Assembly (NCBI GenBank): GCA_004565275.1 | Contig: SDOX01000001.1 | Span: forward strand, 620,001 to 684,000 | Source: Nannochloropsis salina CCMP1776 | Lineage: Eukaryota > Sar > Eustigmatophyceae > Eustigmatales > Monodopsidaceae | DNA length: 64,000 bases | Direction of reading: 5' to 3' | Shown: one piece after another, positions 1-10,800 of the stretch | Numbering within the stretch: the first letter of the stretch is position 1 | How the letters are laid out: each line of letters begins with the position of its first letter | Position numbers and translations under genes: made by a program | The notes under the pieces: model-generated | Seen by the model: the letters and a program-made list of their open reading frames with translations, nothing else | Told to the model about the DNA's origin: nothing | Database searches by the model: none

Positions 1-1
1 C

Positions 2-964
2 TCAGATGGGCGGTATCTGGCCGCTGGGGGTCGAGACAGGGAGATCAGAATTTGGGATCTACGAGGGCGGGGACACCGGGAAGGTCTTGTGCTGAAACCT
101 GTGAAGACCTTCGCGGGCCACAGGGACGCCGTCTCTGCGCTTGCTTTTCGAGCCGATGCACACGCCTTGTATTCTGGCTCTTTCGACCGATGTTTAAAAC
201 ATTGGAACTTGGATGGAATGATGTACGTGGAGACGCTGTTCGGACACCAAGCCGAGATCAACGGCATCGACGCTTGGCGCCGGGAGCGGCCCGTGACCTG
301 TGGCCGGGACAGGAGCGTGCGAGTCTGGAAGCTGGCGGACGAGTCGCACATGCTGCTCCAGTGTCCCCAGGGGGTAGGTGGGGGCGGGGCCAGCAAAGGC
401 CTGGTGATGGGCGGGTCTTTGGACTGTCTGTCCATGCTGTCCGAGGAGTGCTTCGTGACGGGGGGGGAGGACGGGATGCTGGCAATGTGGAACGTGAACA
501 AGAAAAAGCCGGTCGCTGTGGTCCCCGCCGCCCATGGGGGAAACAACCGCTGGATTTCCAGCGTGGCCGCCATCAAAGGTACGGATTTGGTGGCCTCGGG
601 CTCGAATGACGGTTACGTGCGGCTGTGGCGGGCCTCGACCACTCCTCAAGGACAAGGGTCCTCCTTGGAGTCGACCGGCGCGGCCCTGCTCTGTCCGGGG
701 TATGTGAATGGGCTCGCGTTCGGGCATTCAGGTTCGGTGCTGGTGGCTGCCTGTGGGAAAGAGCACAGGTTGGGCCGGTGGGCGCCCGAGAAAGGGGCGG
801 TGAACGGCCTGTACGTCATGCGCCTGCCGGATAAGCGGATGGGGGAAGATGCTGTGGATGGGGGGGCGAATCCTGAAAGCGAGTCCGAGGAAGACGAAGA
901 GGAAGGCGGGGACGAGGAAGATGACGAGGAAGTGGGGGAAGAGGAAGATGAAAGCGACGAGTGA
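2..964 (+). CDS. RRP9: U3 snoRNP WD40 protein RRP9/U3-55K, 3' part
   Basis: The frame is open from the first bases of the window, so the 5' end lies outside it; the in-frame GTG near base 89 is not the start. The product is a WD40 beta-propeller. Repeat blades end in IRIWDL, LKHWNL, VRVWKL, LAMWNV and VRLW. The stretches YVETLFGHQ, WISSVAA, TDLVASGS and KEHRLGRW match what I remember of human U3-55K (RRP9). RRP9 binds the box B/C motif of U3 snoRNA and acts in the nucleolus in 18S rRNA processing. The protein ends in a very acidic Glu/Asp tail of about 30 residues. That tail is an oddity, because the conserved family ends soon after the propeller. Its 3' end converges on the sugar kinase, with only about 130 bp between them. 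I am confident of the family and fairly confident of the orthologue. Confidence 0.87.
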   Translation, partial: SDGRYLAAGGRDREIRIWDLRGRGHREGLVLKPVKTFAGHRDAVSALAFRADAHALYSGSFDRCLKHWNLDGMMYVETLFGHQAEINGIDAWRRERPVTCGRDRSVRVWKLADESHMLLQCPQGVGGGGASKGLVMGGSLDCLSMLSEECFVTGGEDGMLAMWNVNKKKPVAVVPAAHGGNNRWISSVAAIKGTDLVASGSNDGYVRLWRASTTPQGQGSSLESTGAALLCPGYVNGLAFGHSGSVLVAACGKEHRLGRWAPEKGAVNGLYVMRLPDKRMGEDAVDGGANPESESEEDEEEGGDEEDDEEVGEEEDESDE

Positions 965-1092
965 TTGCGGGGGAGAGTGTCTCGCCCCATTTTGTAAAGA
1001 ATAGGCTTGCGCATTAGGTTTTATCGCCCATTTCAATGCACTTTATCCCATCGTTTCTTCTTTACAAGTACGTGTGATCCTTACATACATGC

Positions 1093-3102
1093 TTAATTAT
1101 ACAAAGCGACATCACTCGTCGCATGGTCGCCAGACTCAGGCGGATGAAGCGCACTGTACAAGGCATCCTGCTGCTGGAGTGCCTCTTGGTAGGCAGCATA
1201 AGCATCCTGGTGGGGCGTATGTCGGGAGAGGACTTGCTCCTGCGTCGCCGCTTCCCGCAACGGCTCTTCCTCAAACCTCCACTCCGCCATCAACGCTGCC
1301 ACACCCTTGGAGGTGGCCTCCCCCTGCTCCTCCAGGACCACCTCCAGGCCCAAGGCGTCAGCCAGAATCTGCCGCCAGAGGCCAGAACGCTCCAAGGCCG
1401 TGCCACTCGCGCCGACAACCAGGTTTTGCCCTAGGTGCGGTCGCATCAGGCGGACTATGGCTGCTAACCTCAGGGCCACCGCCTCCATACCCGCCCGATA
1501 CACGTCGGCTCCTGTCGTCTGCTTCGTGAGGCCCAAGATGCTGGCTGTGGCGTTCGGGCACCACCCGGGGGCGCGCTCCCCGCTGAGAAAAGGCAAAATC
1601 GTGAGTCCATGCCCCCCCGGCTGCTGCTTTCCCGCTAGAGACTCCGTCAAGACTGCGTTGGGTCCGACTCGAAAGGTCTCTGAGATCCATTTCAGCAGGG
1701 ATCCTCCGTCAGTCAGCGCCCCTCCCAGCAAGAGTCGCCGGCGGTCGATGCGGTAACACCACAACCCGGGGGGAACGAGGGAGCTGCGGTCATGGTTGCC
1801 ATCCTCGCCGCCAGGGGGAAGCTCTTCTTCGGCAATGACGACGCGTGCGGCGGCGCTGGTCCCAATGGTGACAGCCAAGCGTCCCGAGTCACCGCACCCT
1901 GACCCTAGGTTCGCACACGCCCCGTCCCCTACTCCCAACAGAAAACGAGCCTGAGATAGCTCAGGCCAGCGGCTGGCGTAGGCTGGGGCAAGTTCGGCCC
2001 CGTGTGGACCTTGGTGATAGTCTGCTAAGTCGGGAAGCGCGAGACGAGGAACGGGGAGCATCGAGATTAATGCTGCACTCCACTCCAGCGCGCGAAAATC
2101 AAGCAGTCCCGTCCAAGATGCCTCCGAGAAGCTGACGGGCATATGCGTTGCTCCTGTCCATCGAGCCAAGCACAAGCTTACAAGCGTTTGCCATTTAGAG
2201 ACCCGATTTACCAGCTCCGCCTCCTCCACCGCCAATCGCCACAATTGCGGGGCCGCGTATGCCGTGTGAATAGGCGCCCCTGTCACGTTGTGTAGCACGG
2301 CAGTCCCCCCTTGGGTGCGGCTGGGGCTTGAGCTCTTGCTCTTCCTCTTGTGATCATCCGCGACGTCAGAGTCCCCGTTATCCTTTGACAGGGTAGTGGC
2401 GACTTCGCTGAATAATTGTAAGTATCGGTTGGCCATTGCCACCGCTGTGCTTCCCGATAAGGTCTCCTTTTCACTACTTTGACCCCCTGACGGTTGATTA
2501 AATGGCCACTCTAGGTGAGACGCGTTGCTCGATCGATCAGTCATACTTTGTCGCAACTTTTTTGCGTATGTTGCAGTGCTCGGATGCCTATCCGCGTAAG
2601 TCAAGACAGGAGTGATGGGCCGCCCCGATCGGTCCACCCCCACCAAGTTCATCACAAATGAAGCGAAACCCACTACCGACACCAAATGCGCCAAACCCAT
2701 CGCTCTAAGGCGGCACAGACATTCATCCACTGATGTTTCTACATCGTGCAAAACTTTTTCGGCGTCGGCCGTGCCATCGATTTCGATGGCGTCTCTTTTA
2801 ATCTGTGCGAGAGTACCGGAAACAAACGTAACTGAACGGTCTACCCGCAAAACGTAGGCGCTGCATCGCACTGAGGAGCTGCCAATATCAACAGCTAGTC
2901 CAATGCAAGCTTTAGAACCGTTTGTTATACCGAGCTCTTTTAAATAGCGTCGATGCTTCCATTTTTTGAGCGAGGAGAACGAGGCGAAAGCCGTTGCCAG
3001 CAACCCCAGTATACTTATGACTGCGCCGGCTGTGAACGCTCTGTGCTCTTTGCTGTTTTGGCTCACGCCTAGATGTAGCTGTCGTAGGGATAAAAGATGC
3101 AT
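1093..3102 (-). CDS. FGGY-family carbohydrate kinase with N-terminal membrane segment
   Basis: An intronless 669-residue protein. I take the ATG at 3102 as start, three codons inside an upstream GTG. Residues about 25-45 form a hydrophobic segment (AVISILGLLATAFASF) followed by Lys/Arg, so the enzyme is probably membrane anchored or carries an organellar leader. The kinase begins with the phosphate-binding motif VDIGSSSVR near residue 70. It continues with the FGGY landmarks TPVLTYADRH, TIGTSAAAR, LLGGALTDGG, FLSGERAPGW and a C-terminal GASGTALERS motif. FGGY kinases phosphorylate sugars or sugar acids with ATP; the overall pattern is closest to gluconokinase/xylulokinase-like members, but the substrate cannot be read from sequence. 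The insertion at about residues 220-250 (Ser/Lys-rich) is unlike bacterial enzymes. It lies downstream of, and on the same strand as, the coiled-coil gene, with about 395 bp between them. Confidence 0.85.
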   Translation of the reverse strand: MHLLSLRQLHLGVSQNSKEHRAFTAGAVISILGLLATAFASFSSLKKWKHRRYLKELGITNGSKACIGLAVDIGSSSVRCSAYVLRVDRSVTFVSGTLAQIKRDAIEIDGTADAEKVLHDVETSVDECLCRLRAMGLAHLVSVVGFASFVMNLVGVDRSGRPITPVLTYADRHPSTATYAKKLRQSMTDRSSNASHLEWPFNQPSGGQSSEKETLSGSTAVAMANRYLQLFSEVATTLSKDNGDSDVADDHKRKSKSSSPSRTQGGTAVLHNVTGAPIHTAYAAPQLWRLAVEEAELVNRVSKWQTLVSLCLARWTGATHMPVSFSEASWTGLLDFRALEWSAALISMLPVPRLALPDLADYHQGPHGAELAPAYASRWPELSQARFLLGVGDGACANLGSGCGDSGRLAVTIGTSAAARVVIAEEELPPGGEDGNHDRSSLVPPGLWCYRIDRRRLLLGGALTDGGSLLKWISETFRVGPNAVLTESLAGKQQPGGHGLTILPFLSGERAPGWCPNATASILGLTKQTTGADVYRAGMEAVALRLAAIVRLMRPHLGQNLVVGASGTALERSGLWRQILADALGLEVVLEEQGEATSKGVAALMAEWRFEEEPLREAATQEQVLSRHTPHQDAYAAYQEALQQQDALYSALHPPESGDHATSDVALYN

Positions 3103-3497
3103 CGATAGCACTCTGTGTGTGTTTGCGGGTAAAACAAGATTGTGATAAAAACTCGAGTGTCGGCAGCAAGTCCTGCATAAGCGAACCAGAAGCTACGAGC
3201 GGTGCTTGTTCAACAGCTTGAAGTTGCTGTCACAACGTGACGTTCCACTAAGTCCTCCTGTGTCCAAAACGTGCACCGATCACGAAAGCCACATTTAAAG
3301 AAGTAGGCTTATGGCTATATGCCTTACGGTTCTTCCACGACAAACAAAAAGGAAGCAGAAACAGCGTCCAGAAATTGTTTGAATACAGTTTAGTCGTACG
3401 GCTTGCTAGCAGCATCTTGCTTGGCCAATGGGCCGACGTTATAAAAACACTTCGAGCGCTACGTCGACATACGAACATTTATGTAAAAGGCCATGCC
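3103..3497. other. Intergenic, upstream of the kinase gene
   Basis: About 395 bp between the start of the kinase and the stop of the coiled-coil gene, both on the minus strand. No ORF, repeat or RNA gene is recognised. It should hold the terminator of the upstream gene and the kinase promoter. Confidence 0.5.
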
Positions 3498-6400
3498 TTA
3501 GAACTCTCTCGCAGCTATCTGTATGCACATGCGGTCTTCCGCTTCTTCCAGGGGAACGGCTAAACTTTTGATGACAGCGGCCGCATGATGCTGCCTCCGC
3601 AAAGCCTCTACTTGCTGGAGCAACCGTCCGTCTTTCTCCTTCAAATTTACCAGCAACTGCTTTTGTTCGTACTCGAGCTCCATGATTTTTTCAATCTGTG
3701 CTCTCACCAATTCCCGCAGAGATTCCACCATCTCTAAAGCTCGTTCCATTTCCTCTTTGTCCGCTTGCACTTCTCGCTTCCGCTCAGTTGTCTCTACCTG
3801 CCTCAAAGCTTTCAGCCGGCGATTTTCACCTTCCACTTCAACCAATCGCCCTCGCAGTATGACTAAATCTCTTTCGATGTCTGAAATATGTTTTTCCAGC
3901 TTTTCAAAGCGATCGTCGGCTCGCCTTGCGGCCTCGTCCTTAGCCTGTATCGCCTTGGCTAAGACAGTCAGTTTCGAAGCTGCCTTCTTTAATTGAGAGT
4001 TGGCACTCTGAAGCGCAAGCTCAGCTACGGCGGTCCGTTGATCGTTTTCGGCAGCTGCAAGTTGTTGTTCTTCAAACTTCTCTGCCCATGTCCTTCTTTC
4101 ATCTTCGCGTGTCGCGTTCACTTCTTCGACCTGCACCAGCTTGAAGATTAAAACCCTCATTTCCTCTTTTAGGGAAGCATTTTCACTCTCTACCTGCCGG
4201 TGAGACTGCATTGCCTGGTCTAGCCGTTTCTCAGCTTCTCGAGCTTTAGCTTCCCAGAGGTCATTTTCCGTGACACACGCCTTGAGCTCCGAGGCATGCT
4301 CAGCTTCCCTGACTTCAGCTGCTTCCCGCAGGGACAACACCTCCTCGCGCCAGTCCTGACCTACACTCTCGATTTCTCCATCGTGTTTCGCTTGCAAGGC
4401 TGCCCGTTGTGATTCCACCATTTCCGCCTCGCGAGTCTTTGCCTTCAACTCCCTGCGTAGAGTCGCGCATTCCGTCTGAAGCTCAGCCATCTCTTTTTTC
4501 GCCAGTCTGGAGGACAGTCGTGTTCTGTGGTTCTGTCGGACAAGACTGTCGATGATGACACGCCACTCCAACCCATTGCCCCCCGCATCCCCAAGGTGGC
4601 CGGCTTCGGCCTGAATGCTTGCCAGCAAACCCATCAGGTGAGACAGCAGTGACCGGTCGAGGCCTTGGTGCAAGGCGGCAGCAAGGACGTTTGATATCTG
4701 AGGACTGGTAGTGAGGATATATGGCCAACGCCAGAGACCACTAGATTCAGCAAACGCTGTTCTGTTCGAGTTCCACGGCTGAAGGGCGCCTTCCTTTTCG
4801 CCATTGACAATGGTCACGAGCAATCGACACCCGATTACAACCACCTCCAAGCTCCCAACAGCTAGTGGGCTTTGCACAAGAGAAGGCGGCAGCAGCCGCG
4901 TTTGAGCCTGGGATGACTGGACGCCGGCGCCACGATTACGTCCGTTTTGAGCGGATGCCGGGTCACTGCCCTCCCATTCATCGACAAAACACGTGTGGGC
5001 CCACGCCACGACTATGCATCCCAGAACCCTGGCACTTATGCGGCGGACCAACTCTCTTCCTAACACTCCTGGCGCCGTGTTTCTGGTCGTGGAAGACGCA
5101 CGGGAGGCGTCAGGGGCTAAAGGAAGGGTCGGAGCATTCGCCAACCACCAAGCGAACGACAAAAGGTGACGCAAGTGCCATTCCAATTCTAGGAGACCTG
5201 TCACGTGGGAGGAGGGCCGCTTTGCCGTCAAGCCCTCGGCAATCCCGCCTTCACAGCAAACTTCCGCCTCTTTAGCCACCGTCTGCAAAGCATGAGCAAG
5301 CCGATCTACCAGCAAGACGCCAGTTAAAATTCCAGAAGAGGGACCCGACGCGTTTTGGTGTCGAGCATCCACATCCGGCTTTCCGCTGCGTGGAATAATT
5401 TCATGACACACAACGCGGGATTCGGGAGAGAGATGTGAGGACGTTGCTCGGCACGTGGGGGAACATGGCTGCTCACACGCTTCCCGAACCGGTGTTAGCA
5501 GGACAAGCGACAGTACTTGCCACCGGCCGTCAACTTCCTCGTCCGGGTCATTCGACATGACGCGCTCTAGAAAGGAAGCAGCCTGGGCAGCGGCGGCCGT
5601 ATGCCTGGACAGAGCAACCCTCACAAGACAGACTAGGCAAGGGGTGGCCCCACTTTCATTTTCTCTTTTCGCAAAGAGATACTCTACCACACAGCGGCGT
5701 CCCACGGACGACTCTTGGAACATGACCCGCAGTGCCCGGATTAAGGCTTCGATCCTCCCCGAGAACGCGCCGTCTTCTCGGGCCACCATACAGCCTATCG
5801 TCGTCAAGGCTCTTGTAACAAAGCTGGGTAGGCCGTCACCCTCCTCTAATATACTCACGACCCACGGGCTTGCCAATAAATCGCCCCAGACGTCAACAGC
5901 TGCACTCAACACATCCTCACTCCCCAACGCCCCCGTCCCGTTGGGAGGCAGAAGGCAGGAATAGATCATCTCGGTGCTCTCCTGCACGTTCTTTCGGTCG
6001 AACACTTTGTGCTCCATCCCTGATTTTCCTGCAACCAGACGGCTGAGCATCCCCAGCGTGGCCAGGACCATATCCTGCGTGCCGGCCGGCTCCCTTTGCG
6101 CTGAGACGACGAGCGACAGGAGGCTGTCAAGAAGGAGGTGCTTCTCGTGGTGATCGCTCGCCTGGAGAAAAGACCGAAAGGAGGGGCTGCCCCGGGCGGC
6201 ATGCGCGAGCAAGTGCATGCTTGGAAGGAGCAATACGTTCGGATCCTCCTTGTTCCCCGCCGGGGGGGGGACCACGTCCCCATCCTCCTCTCCTGCCTGA
6301 CCCCCCCGTTTCTCCCGATCATGCTCGGATGGATCTCCGTCGGCACGGCCATTTTCGTCGTGTTCCATATTCCTCAATGTTGTAGCGGCTTTCGCTTTCG

Positions 6401-7151
6401 ATTCTCGCCGACGCACAGGAGACAGTGGTGCGGGCGAGGCGGCTGCCCTGTAGACTGGCCCCACCAGGCAGGAGTACAGTAAGCGATACTCAGCAGCCTC
6501 AATTTGCAAGAGCTGCTGCTGGGCCAAAAGACTCCAAAAATGCAGCAAAGATGCAAGCAGAGATCTTGGCAAGGGATGGTGGTCCGGAAAATTTGACGCT
6601 TCTCGCCTGGGCACGCCCACAGAGCTCCACTGCGCGTAGGTCTGAAGACAGAACATCTGCATCGACACGCACGGCACCGACGGTCTACATCCGCGACTTT
6701 TTTCTTGCCACACCCGGAAAAGTAAATGCCGAAAGGAGGGGTTCCCGCGTATAAGGCCTGAAAGACAGTCCATGGTACCGCGCAGCAAAATTTGTTGGTG
6801 GGCTGGCATGCAGGGATGTCGAGTTGTTGCTCCAAGCGTGACCCACAAAGAAAGCAACGCCGACGCTGCCTCGGCTTGGACACCACGGCATTCTTTGTAC
6901 GCGAATGTCCACGCGCGCCCTGACGACGGCTCTTGTTCTGTTAAATTAGATGAGGACGTCAGGTCTAGGAGCTGTGCGAGGAGTAAGTCGCTAAATTGAT
7001 TTCGGCCATCCTCTAGCCCAAGCCCGAGAGGATGCGCGCAATCCCACGACCCTGTCGCCCCTTTCCCTATCGCGCCCAGATAGTCACGGATAGTCTTAGT
7101 TGCTTGTCCCAGTGCCATGGATGAAACGGGAGCTTTTGTGTATGGGGGCAT
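3498..7151 (-). CDS. Large protein with helical (ARM-like) N-terminus and C-terminal coiled coil
   Basis: An intronless 1217-residue protein; the ATG at 7151 is preferred over a TTG two codons upstream. Residues about 1-860 are rich in Leu/Ala helices, broken by Ser/Glu-rich loops (around residues 265-310), and have the look of an armadillo/HEAT solenoid. Residues about 885-1195 are an almost unbroken heptad coiled coil rich in Glu, Arg, Lys, Ala and Leu. This ARM-head plus coiled-coil-tail layout is known from the PP2A inhibitor CIP2A and from the vesicle tether USO1/p115. USO1 ends in an acidic tail, which is absent here, so a CIP2A-like protein is slightly favoured. I see no motif that settles the function. 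It is transcribed away from the GCP2 gene, and the two share a 653-bp upstream region. Confidence 0.75.
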   Translation of the reverse strand: MPPYTKAPVSSMALGQATKTIRDYLGAIGKGATGSWDCAHPLGLGLEDGRNQFSDLLLAQLLDLTSSSNLTEQEPSSGRAWTFAYKECRGVQAEAASALLSLWVTLGATTRHPCMPAHQQILLRGTMDCLSGLIRGNPSFRHLLFRVWQEKSRGCRPSVPCVSMQMFCLQTYAQWSSVGVPRREASNFPDHHPLPRSLLASLLHFWSLLAQQQLLQIEAAEYRLLYSCLVGPVYRAAASPAPLSPVRRRESKAKAATTLRNMEHDENGRADGDPSEHDREKRGGQAGEEDGDVVPPPAGNKEDPNVLLLPSMHLLAHAARGSPSFRSFLQASDHHEKHLLLDSLLSLVVSAQREPAGTQDMVLATLGMLSRLVAGKSGMEHKVFDRKNVQESTEMIYSCLLPPNGTGALGSEDVLSAAVDVWGDLLASPWVVSILEEGDGLPSFVTRALTTIGCMVAREDGAFSGRIEALIRALRVMFQESSVGRRCVVEYLFAKRENESGATPCLVCLVRVALSRHTAAAAQAASFLERVMSNDPDEEVDGRWQVLSLVLLTPVREACEQPCSPTCRATSSHLSPESRVVCHEIIPRSGKPDVDARHQNASGPSSGILTGVLLVDRLAHALQTVAKEAEVCCEGGIAEGLTAKRPSSHVTGLLELEWHLRHLLSFAWWLANAPTLPLAPDASRASSTTRNTAPGVLGRELVRRISARVLGCIVVAWAHTCFVDEWEGSDPASAQNGRNRGAGVQSSQAQTRLLPPSLVQSPLAVGSLEVVVIGCRLLVTIVNGEKEGALQPWNSNRTAFAESSGLWRWPYILTTSPQISNVLAAALHQGLDRSLLSHLMGLLASIQAEAGHLGDAGGNGLEWRVIIDSLVRQNHRTRLSSRLAKKEMAELQTECATLRRELKAKTREAEMVESQRAALQAKHDGEIESVGQDWREEVLSLREAAEVREAEHASELKACVTENDLWEAKAREAEKRLDQAMQSHRQVESENASLKEEMRVLIFKLVQVEEVNATREDERRTWAEKFEEQQLAAAENDQRTAVAELALQSANSQLKKAASKLTVLAKAIQAKDEAARRADDRFEKLEKHISDIERDLVILRGRLVEVEGENRRLKALRQVETTERKREVQADKEEMERALEMVESLRELVRAQIEKIMELEYEQKQLLVNLKEKDGRLLQQVEALRRQHHAAAVIKSLAVPLEEAEDRMCIQIAAREF

Positions 7152-7804
7152 TGTCAAATCGACTTGAAGGCTAGATGGCGATGCTTGGAATAGGGAATTA
7201 AGAAACCATCCCTGCGCACAACTTCTGGAGAATAAAGGGTGAAAAATGATATGAAAAAAGTGAGTAATTTCTGTTCAATCATGAGTCAAAACGATGGGTA
7301 CAAAGGCGATGCTAATGCACTCCTAGGGACATAGAAAGGGAAGCATGCTGATCGAAGGCAACAGGGCATTCAGGAAGGCCACAATTCGTCATGAAACACC
7401 ATAGGCCCCAAAAGCATTATCACGAACTAGATGGGCACGAGATTTGATTTTTTTGGGCCAGTATACCTCAATTTCGCCCTTAAAATTACCACGATTGCGA
7501 CATATAGTCATCCTCCGGCCTGGCACTTTTCGCGCCCTGACGTCTTGCTCTTGTTGCCCTCTCCTCCTGCCTTTTGTCGCACTTCAGACGAGTTGTCTAA
7601 TGTTTTCCCATCCTTCTCTTAAACGTAATCCTTCCAGGTTGTTACTTGCTTATTTCGAGCCTCTTCAAAAAGTGGACACGCCAACAAGGGAGGTGAAGGC
7701 GGCATCTACACGACCCGCAGCCCTCACTGTTCTTCGGCGAGCAAAGACTGATTTTGGTTTGCCGCGACGATAAACCTCTACTATTCATCTGAAACACCAC
7801 AGAC
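7152..7804. promoter_or_regulatory. Divergent upstream region of the coiled-coil gene and GCP2
   Basis: The 653 bp lie between two ATGs that point away from each other, so both promoters must be here. No ORF longer than chance, no repeat and no RNA gene is seen. Short pyrimidine-rich stretches occur just upstream of GCP2. Confidence 0.5.
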
Positions 7805-10800
7805 ATGCTCCATAGAAGCGATGTTTTGTCATCCATCTCGTCTCCTTCATCCGACCGGGGCAAGGAGTCATTCCGACCAGAGCAAGCACCTCGACAGCCG
7901 CAGAATAATAGAGCTGCTTTTCCCTGCACGACGCCCCCGGCTTCTCGAGCCTCAAATTCTACTCCGATACTATCCACACCAAAGGGCAATGAGTACAGCA
8001 GTAAATTTTCTGCGGGAGGGCCTTTGCGCGCCTCGACGCTTAACACATCTTTGTCCACTATCTATTCCCGTGGCCGGGCCGCCTCGCCTCTCCGTCCCAA
8101 GACAGTCGCTGAGGGAATAGGGAGTGAGGACGGAGGGAGGGTTTACGCGTCCCCACATCTCGCGCCGCCGCCGGCTTCCGAAGACAAAAATGTATTGCTG
8201 CATGTGCACTACGGATCTGGGGTTATTTTCCGCGGACCCAGGGGCGTGACATTAACCGCCCGTCCAGCGCCTAATAGCGACGTAAATAGCAGCACTGCGA
8301 CGTCCACGCCAGCAGGAGGGCCGAACACGCCAGGGGGTGGGATGACGGTGGCAACGTGTGGGGTGGGAAGCAGCGGCCAAAATGCGGCGTCGTCTTTCGC
8401 CGCTTGCACAGAGGGCCGGGGCGTGGGGGAGGCGCGCGAGAGCTTAACCCTGGTGAATTACCTGCGGCGTGATGACCGAGGGCCCATCGCATATGGGGCG
8501 AGTGTGGCCGTGCGCTGTTCTTGGGCCAAGGAAAAGTTCCTGGGTGTGCACAGCTCCACGGGTGAGGTGGGATTCTGGCGGACCTTGATCGGCGCGGGGG
8601 AGAAGTGGATTTTGATGCGGCCCGACCTGATAACTTCTGCCCGCAACCCGGGCAATAAAGGCGGGGAGGTGGGTGCGGGCTCTCCAGCACCTAACTCTCA
8701 ATCTTCTCAGCCAAGAATCCTGGGTTTTTCTCCGCATGGACTTGCTGGGGACGCGCAGAGGGGGCACGCGTCGGGGTGGGTGTCGGGGGGGGAATCGGTT
8801 GTGCTACAGGCCTTGTCCTCGCGCGAGGTCCTGCACGTGACGGACAGCGCCGAGGGGGGAACAAGCCTTACCCTCTGCGCGCCCGACATGGCCTTGTTGT
8901 CCCATGCCGCCTGGCTCATCACTCCTGCAGGCACTCCCCTCTACCCCTCCTGGAACCTGGAGCGGCCCTACCTAGCAGGTCCCTTCGCCCTCCACCCGCA
9001 GCGTCATCGGCTCTCTCCTTTGCAGGAGGAGCTCTTCAAAATTTTGCCGCATGCAGCCAACCGGGAGGAGGCCCAGTACGCCCCTCGGCCATTGGGTGAT
9101 TGTGGACCGGGAGAGCAAGAGAGGCTGCTGGTGGAGGACCTGCTCTGGGTCGTGCAAGGTTTTGAGGGAAAATACGTCAGAGCCGCCTCCCTCCCCTGTA
9201 CCGCCGCGTCACTCATCCCGAATGACTTCCGCTTCGAGCTGGCAGAGTCGGAGCGCGAGAGCCTGGAGCCTGGGCTGAGTAGGATGGTGGAGAAGTTCTT
9301 GCCATTGGGCGGGCAGTGCATGCGCCTCCGGAGGTTTATTGACAAGAAGCGGCGATACGACTACGGCATGGTGGCACAGGCCCTAGCGGCGGGTTTGTCA
9401 GACCTGTGGCTCAAGGGCTATGGTTTACTGCTGGCACAGCTCGAGTTCAAGCACAAGCAGCACCTCCGAGAAGGTAGGGGGGCCGGACACGGCCTGACAC
9501 TGCAACAACTGTGGTTCCATTTGCAGCCCGCCTTGCGCAGTTTGGAGGGCCTTGATGCGCTCTGTCAAGCCGTAGGGCAAAGCAAAGGCGGTGCCCTTCT
9601 AAACAAACTTCGGGCAGCCGGCGCTGGCTGTGGCGATGACAGGAGCGCACAGACGCACGCGTACCTGTTGGAGAAGGCGGCGGGCCCGTACATGGCCATG
9701 CTGGAAAAATGGATATGTCGGGGGGTATTGGAAGACCCCTATGGGGAATTCATGGTGAAAGAGGAGCAAGGCTTGTCCAAGGAAAACGTGCAGGAGGATT
9801 TCAATGCCGCGTATTGGGACGCGCGCTCCACCATTTGTGCGGAGCATGTCTTCTCTGTGCTAGAGGAGCACAAGCCTCGCATCTTGACGACAGGCAAGTA
9901 CTTGAATGTGATCCGGGAGTGCGGTCTCGACCCTGGACTGGGCCTGGAAGATCAGGGAAGCAACCATGGCGGTGTCGATGACCGCAATTCGGAGTATCTA
10001 TCAGCCGCGACTTCTTTGATTCCTAAATTGCGCTTCTCTGAGGGCAAGGCTGCCTTGGGAAAAGCTATTGACGCAGCCTACCATCGCGCTTGCAAGCTAT
10101 TGTTGGATGTGGTGTTGCGGGAGCATCGGCTTCTCGCTCGGCTGGCCTCCATCAAGCACTATTTTTTACTTGACAAGGGTGACTTTTTCGTGCATTTTAT
10201 GAACACCGCGGAGAAGGAACTTTTGAGGGGTGTTTCGGAAGTGTCTTCCTCGCGCCTCGAGGGGTTGCTGCACCTTTCCATCCAGATGTCCGTCGCCTCC
10301 AACGACCCGTACAAGGACGACATCAGCGGTTATTTCTCAAAGAAGACCTTGATCGAGCACCTGAACGCCATACACAAGTCCGATCGGTTCGGAGGTGTTC
10401 TCACCGGTGGAGACGGCCTGAACACATCCTTGTCAGGTGCTGCCAGCGCGGGTCGCGGATCGACATACCTCTCTATGTCCAGTCACGTGCCGTCTTCGTC
10501 CTTCTCGTCGGAGTCCCCAGAGACCGAACTACCAGAGCTACCCGATCTCCTTGAACACGTGAACATCGATTCAGCCACTTCCAGGGTAAAAGACCCCCGG
10601 AATCATCCATCTGAACTCAGGGGCATCAAGGCTTACGAAGCATTCATGCTGGAAACGCAGGTCAAGTGGCCCCTTTCCCTTGTCGTCTCTCGCCGAGCCG
10701 TAACCAAATACCAGCTTCTGTTTCGACACCTTTTTTTGGTCAAATTTGTCGAGCGCCGGCTTCACACGGTGTGGGCTGAGCAGCAGAGTACGAAAGAGCT